Origin: JADJQU01 sp035490315
GTDB lineage: Bacteria; Planctomycetota; UBA1135; GCA-002686595
Assembly (NCBI GenBank): GCA_035490315.1
Contig: DATHET010000215.1
Span: 1-17,720 of the forward strand
Direction of reading: 5' to 3'
DNA: 17,720 nt
Both the position numbers and the translations under genes were made by a program. The notes under the pieces were generated by a model that saw nothing but the letters and a program-made list of their open reading frames with translations, did not search any database and had not been told where the DNA came from. Of this stretch, positions 14,893 through 17,720 are shown piece by piece (within the stretch, counting starts at the first letter, position 1; each line of letters opens with the position of its first letter).

Positions 14893-15341
14893 CTGCGACT
14901 CGAAGCTGCGCGACTTTCCTTGACTCCGTCCAGTCCGCTACGCGCATCGTGCGCACGATCGCGAGCGAGCTTCGCGTGCGCTGCGACTGACTGTCGCGAG
15001 TCGTCGTGACCGACTCGTGCGAGCATTTGCGTCGCGCACACAAATGTAAGTCGCATCAAGGAGTTACGTCGCGCGCGCACGCGGCTCGCGCGGACTCCGA
15101 GCGCGCGTTCACGAGCTCGAGCGAACGGCTATGGAACTCGCAGTGCGGCGCGGTGAGATGTCGCCGCTTCGACACTGCTCGGGGACGCTTGCGAGGTGCG
15201 ACGAGGCCCGCCTTCGAAGCTCGTGAGAAAAATTGTTGGCAAGGAATCCTGAGGGCTTGCCGATGGGACTGGTGATGTCGGGAGCGCGGCGTCCACGGGA
15301 CGCCCAAGCTCCACACCCCCACACTTAGGAGAAATTGATTC
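14893..15341. other. 449-base stretch without a convincing gene, leader of the HU operon
   Basis: Open frames here lack family features and ribosome sites on both strands. I see no tRNA or known RNA core. The stretch is rich in short GCGAC/GTCGC words and small inverted repeats: 14997-15003 with 15011-15017 (CGAGTCG/CGACTCG), CATTTG 15024-15029 with CAAATG 15041-15046, and 15238-15243 with 15256-15261. It must contain the promoter for the basic-peptide/HU pair, but no clean -35/-10 is visible. A structured 5' leader or a small RNA remains possible. Confidence 0.5.
15327..15332 (+). promoter_or_regulatory. Shine-Dalgarno site for the basic mini-protein
   Basis: AGGAGA ends 9 bases before the ATG at 15342. 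It is one of the best ribosome sites in the window and is the main reason to take the 30-codon frame as translated. Confidence 0.8.
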
Positions 15342-15434
15342 ATGGCCAAGAAGAAAGCCACGCGCAAGAAAGCCACCCGCAAAGCCGGAGCCCGCAAGGG
15401 CAAGAAGCGCGGCAAGCGCGCCAAGAAGGCCTAG
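15342..15434 (+). CDS. 30-residue Lys/Arg/Ala-rich basic peptide, histone-H1-tail-like
   Basis: A complete 30-codon gene from ATG to TAG with AGGAGA well placed ahead. The composition is extreme: 12 Lys, 5 Arg, 7 Ala, 3 Gly, 2 Thr and the Met, so 17 of 30 residues are basic. It contains a near-repeat KKATRKKATRKA (4-15) followed by a Lys/Gly/Arg second half. Such K/A/R runs resemble the C-terminal tails of histone H1 and of bacterial H1-like proteins, which bind DNA by charge. It ends 18 bases before an HU gene in the same direction, which supports a nucleoid role. An alternative is a leader peptide or an RNA-binding ribosome-associated peptide. There is no hydrophobic segment. The reading is clear; the function is inference. 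Confidence 0.78.
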   Translation: MAKKKATRKKATRKAGARKGKKRGKRAKKA

Positions 15435-15452
15435 GACGAACGAAGCTTCGCG

Positions 15453-15722
15453 GTGAACAAGAGTCAGCTCGTCGCCCACGTGGCCACTGAGCTCCGAACC
15501 TCACGGCTTGGAGCTGCGCGTCTTGTCGACGCGGTCCTGGGAGGAGTCGAGCGTGGCTTGCGCGAAGACCGGAGCGTCACGATCGCCGGATTCGGCACAT
15601 TCGAGGTGAAGGACCGCAAGGCCCGCACCGGACGAAATCCCCACACCGGGGAGCCGATCCAGATCGGAGCCGGCAGGCGTGTCGGGTTCCGCATGGGCAA
15701 GGCCCTGCGCGAATCCGTCTGA
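15453..15722 (+). CDS. HU/IHF-family DNA-binding protein
   Basis: An 89-residue protein, close to the usual 90, starting with GTG and reading MNKSQLVAHVATEL, the standard HU opening. Helices 1-2 lead to SVTIAGFGTFEVKDRKARTGRNPHTGEPI (41-69), which carries the GFGTFEV strand and the RTGRNPxTG DNA-intercalating arm tip with the conserved proline. The end FRMGKALRESV matches the C-terminal helix. HU bends and compacts DNA as a dimer. Separating HU from IHF is not possible by eye. It follows the 30-residue basic peptide by 18 bases, so both are probably on one mRNA; an AGGA overlapping that peptide's stop is distant, which may mean coupled translation. A terminator follows. Confidence 0.95.
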   Translation: MNKSQLVAHVATELRTSRLGAARLVDAVLGGVERGLREDRSVTIAGFGTFEVKDRKARTGRNPHTGEPIQIGAGRRVGFRMGKALRESV

Positions 15723-15747
15723 CAGGCTCGACCGAGAGCCCGATTTA

Positions 15748-15784
15748 CGGCCGGCATCCCGTTCACGGGGTGCCGGCTGCTTTA
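15748..15784 (+). terminator. Terminator after the HU gene
   Basis: Arms 15750-15761 and 15766-15777 (GCCGGCATCCCG / CGGGGTGCCGGC) form a 12-base-pair stem with one wobble and a TTCA loop, extended by one wobble and one C-G pair to 15748-15779. It is followed by a short T-rich CTTTAC. It begins 25 bases after the HU stop. Confidence 0.75.
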
Positions 15785-15833
15785 CTATCTATGGAGTCGG
15801 TCAGGTTCCATGGTCACTCCGACGTTCGTCGGA

Positions 15834-15839
15834 AGGGAG
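15834..15839 (+). promoter_or_regulatory. Shine-Dalgarno site for the small membrane protein
   Basis: AGGGAG lies 7 bases before the GTG at 15847, which decides that start; the same frame is open further upstream without a ribosome site. Confidence 0.6.
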
Positions 15840-15846
15840 CAGTGCG

Positions 15847-16050
15847 GTGCATACCTTCGCTGTCGCAACGGAAGAATGGGTGACGCTCGCGCTCGTGCCC
15901 GTCCTCGCTTACTTCGGGTACCTCGGCCACCGCTGGGAGCACTACCGGATCTACACCGCAACCCGACATGCGATCCGTGACGAGCTGAAGCGCGGGCCGC
16001 GAGCCAGATCCATGACCCGATCGCTCTACCCGAGAAGACGCGCGCGGTGA
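15847..16050 (+). CDS. Small single-pass membrane protein, unknown
   Basis: A predicted 67-residue protein from GTG with a strong AGGGAG site. One hydrophobic helix runs at about residues 11-27 (WVTLALVPVLAYFGYLG). It is followed by an aromatic/His stretch (HRWEHYRIY, 28-36) and a very basic tail (KRGPRARS then RRRAR) that would hold the C-terminus in the cytoplasm. I recognise no family. It stands alone between the HU terminator and the convergent metG gene (48 bases between stops). The ribosome site, the plausible topology and the lack of a better frame support it, but its shortness leaves doubt. Confidence 0.55.
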   Translation: MHTFAVATEEWVTLALVPVLAYFGYLGHRWEHYRIYTATRHAIRDELKRGPRARSMTRSLYPRRRAR

Positions 16051-16098
16051 GTCTGCCGGTCGCGTCCGCGCCAACCAGTCCGCCGTAGCGGCACGTGT

Positions 16099-17720
16099 TT
16101 ACTTCGTGTCTGCGGGCTGCTCGCCGCGGGCGCGCTTCTCGATCGCTTCGATTTCGGCCTGCACGAGCTTGTCGTCGACCTTGGCGAAGAGGCCTTCGAC
16201 CAGGCCGAGCTTCTGGCCGGGCTCGAGGCTGCGCCAGGAATTGCGCTCAGGGACGCCGCACCAGCCGATCGATGCGACTTCGCCGGCGTTGCCGAGCATT
16301 GCCCAGAGTTTCTGCGCCTTGCCGGGCATGAACGGCGCGCTCCAGCGGCTGACCCAGCCGATCCACTCGCAGCAGGTGTTGAGCACGCTCGCGCAGCGCA
16401 CCGGGTCCGTTTTCCTCAGGCTCCAGGGTGCCATGCGATCGATGAACACGTTCGCGACCCGCGCATTCTCGATCAGCTGCTCGCTCGCGCGCCGGAATCG
16501 GAAAGCGAGGATCGCGTCGGCGGGATCGCCGAACGCGCCGCATTCCTCGAACAGGACGCGGTCGAGCTCCTCGCGGTGCGCGGGATCGCAAGCCGGGATC
16601 CGGCCCTCGAAGTTTTTCTCGATGAACTTCAGCACGCGCGTCGCCAGGTTGCCGATCGTGTCGGCGAGCTGTGTATTGACCACGCGCTGGTAATCATTCC
16701 AGTTCCACTCGCTGTCGGCCGTCTCGGGCGCGCTCGACAACAGGTAGAAACGCGCCGATTCAGCGTCGAAGCGCGCGAAGAAATCGTCGAGGTCGATCGA
16801 CCAGCCGGCCGAGGTCGAGAACTTGCGTCCCTGCAGGTTGTAGAACTCGTTCGCCGGCACCTGCCAGGGCAGGACGTAGTTCTGCTTCACGCCGAAGAGC
16901 ATCGAAGGGAACACCAGGCAGTGGAAGGGGATGTTGTCCTTGCCGATGAAGTGCACCAGGCGCGTGTCGGGGTTCTGCCACCAGTCCTTCCACGCTTCGG
17001 GCTCGCCGCGAGCCGCCGCCCATTCGGCGGTGAATGACACGTAGCCGATCGGCGCATCGAACCACACGTAGAGCACCTTGCCCGTCTCGCCGTGAGCCAG
17101 ATCCGGCGGCACTTTCACGCCCCAGCTCATGTCGCGCGTGATCGGCCTCAGCTCGACCTCCTTCAACTGGTTGCCGATGAAGGTCTTGACGTTCGGCTTC
17201 CAGTCGTGGCCTTCGAACCAGGCGCCGATGTGCTCGTCGCGCAGCTTGGGCAGGTCGAGGTACCAGTGGCGGGTCTTGCGACGCTCCGGCCGCGTTCCGC
17301 AGACCTTGCACTCCGGCTCGATCAGGTTCAGCGGGTCGAGCCACTTGCCGCAGCGCGGACATTCGTCGCCGCGCGCGGGACGGAAGCCGCAGAACGGGCA
17401 GGTGCCGGCGACGTAGCGGTCGGCGAGGAACATCGAGTCCTGGACGCAGTAGAGCTGCTCGCTGACTTTCTCCTGCAGGTAGCCGCCCTCGCCAAGGCGG
17501 CGGAAGAACTCCTGGGAGAGGGCCGCGTGGGGCGGCGAGATGCTGGTGCCCGACCAGACGTCGAAGGCGAGACCCAGCCGGTCGAAAGTCGACTTGATCG
17601 AGGCGCGCCAGTGCGCGACGTAGTCCGCGTAGGGGACGTGCTCCTTCTCGGCGCCGATCGTGATCGCGACGCCGTGCTCGTCGGTGCCGCAGACGTAGAG
17701 GACCTCCTCGCCCTTGAGTC
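16099..17720 (-). CDS. metG: Methionyl-tRNA synthetase (5' end outside the window)
   Basis: The frame is open from the TAA at 16099-16101 to the right edge, 539 residues, without a start in family position; the internal ATG at 17433 would delete half the catalytic domain. The visible part begins LKGEEVLYVCGTDEHGVAI, the class I synthetase segment just after the missing HIGH motif. Next comes the zinc domain with CPFC, CPRC and a single CKVC, then WFDAPIGYVSF (substrate site), FIGKDNIPFHCLVFP, and KFSTS at 16810-16824 in place of KMSKS. The helical anticodon-binding domain follows (NTQLADTIGNLATRVLKFI and NVFIDRMAPWSL). It ends soon after, so the C-terminal tRNA-binding EMAP-like dimer domain of some MetRS proteins is absent. 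It charges tRNA-Met with methionine. About 20 N-terminal residues are missing. Confidence 0.95.
   Translation of the reverse strand, partial: LKGEEVLYVCGTDEHGVAITIGAEKEHVPYADYVAHWRASIKSTFDRLGLAFDVWSGTSISPPHAALSQEFFRRLGEGGYLQEKVSEQLYCVQDSMFLADRYVAGTCPFCGFRPARGDECPRCGKWLDPLNLIEPECKVCGTRPERRKTRHWYLDLPKLRDEHIGAWFEGHDWKPNVKTFIGNQLKEVELRPITRDMSWGVKVPPDLAHGETGKVLYVWFDAPIGYVSFTAEWAAARGEPEAWKDWWQNPDTRLVHFIGKDNIPFHCLVFPSMLFGVKQNYVLPWQVPANEFYNLQGRKFSTSAGWSIDLDDFFARFDAESARFYLLSSAPETADSEWNWNDYQRVVNTQLADTIGNLATRVLKFIEKNFEGRIPACDPAHREELDRVLFEECGAFGDPADAILAFRFRRASEQLIENARVANVFIDRMAPWSLRKTDPVRCASVLNTCCEWIGWVSRWSAPFMPGKAQKLWAMLGNAGEVASIGWCGVPERNSWRSLEPGQKLGLVEGLFAKVDDKLVQAEIEAIEKRARGEQPADTK

Noticed and set aside
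15006..15275. 89-codon frame in the HU leader
   Set aside because: No ribosome site, no family features, and a composition like random GC-rich translation.

Overview
The window is about 17.7 kb of high-GC chromosomal DNA. It carries ordinary housekeeping genes (glycine cleavage, ribosomal protein L28, HU, methionyl-tRNA synthetase) mixed with secreted and surface proteins of poorly known function. Two traits suggest a Planctomycetota-type or similarly complex Gram-negative bacterium with an elaborate envelope: a lipoprotein sulfatase, and a secreted propeller-like protein whose C-terminal domain I associate with planctomycete exported proteins. The MglA/roadblock genes would also fit Myxococcota. 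This assignment is inference; there is no rRNA gene here to settle it.

Region 1 (1-2486, minus strand) is a run of four genes read leftwards: gcvT, gcvH, a lipoate ligase/octanoyltransferase, and the first 42 codons of a sulfatase-like lipoprotein that leaves the window. GcvT and GcvH are T- and H-proteins of glycine cleavage, and the third enzyme probably supplies the lipoyl or octanoyl group GcvH needs. The sulfatase start overlaps the ligase stop. Region 2 (2487-8028) starts from a divergent intergenic region and holds two plus-strand exported proteins: a 537-residue propeller-like protein and an 1163-residue lipoprotein made of alternating Ig-like units in a super-repeat of about 210 residues. 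Each ends at a strong hairpin; the first is a perfect inverted repeat with 20-base arms, the second a textbook terminator.

Region 3 (8151-12663) is the most interesting part. Five closely packed plus-strand genes, two of them joined by start/stop overlaps, encode a membrane-spanning TPR protein, a TPR plus roadblock protein, a small roadblock protein, an MglA-type small GTPase, and an MglB-like roadblock protein. The GTPase keeps the expected active-site residues, but has a long low-complexity tail with a 16-glutamine run and a C-terminal membrane helix. I read this as a membrane-anchored MglA-type GTPase switch with three roadblock partners. I know of no described system with this layout.

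Region 4 (12664-17720) has a minus-strand anchored protein with carboxypeptidase-regulatory-like repeats convergent with the GTPase operon, then rpmB with its own terminator. A 450-base gene-free leader precedes a 30-residue lysine/arginine/alanine peptide directly upstream of an HU gene. A small predicted membrane protein and the minus-strand metG gene, cut off at its 5' end by the window edge, complete the region. Several genes start with GTG or TTG. Two of the short genes, the 30-residue peptide and the sulfatase start, are easily missed by length-limited gene callers.
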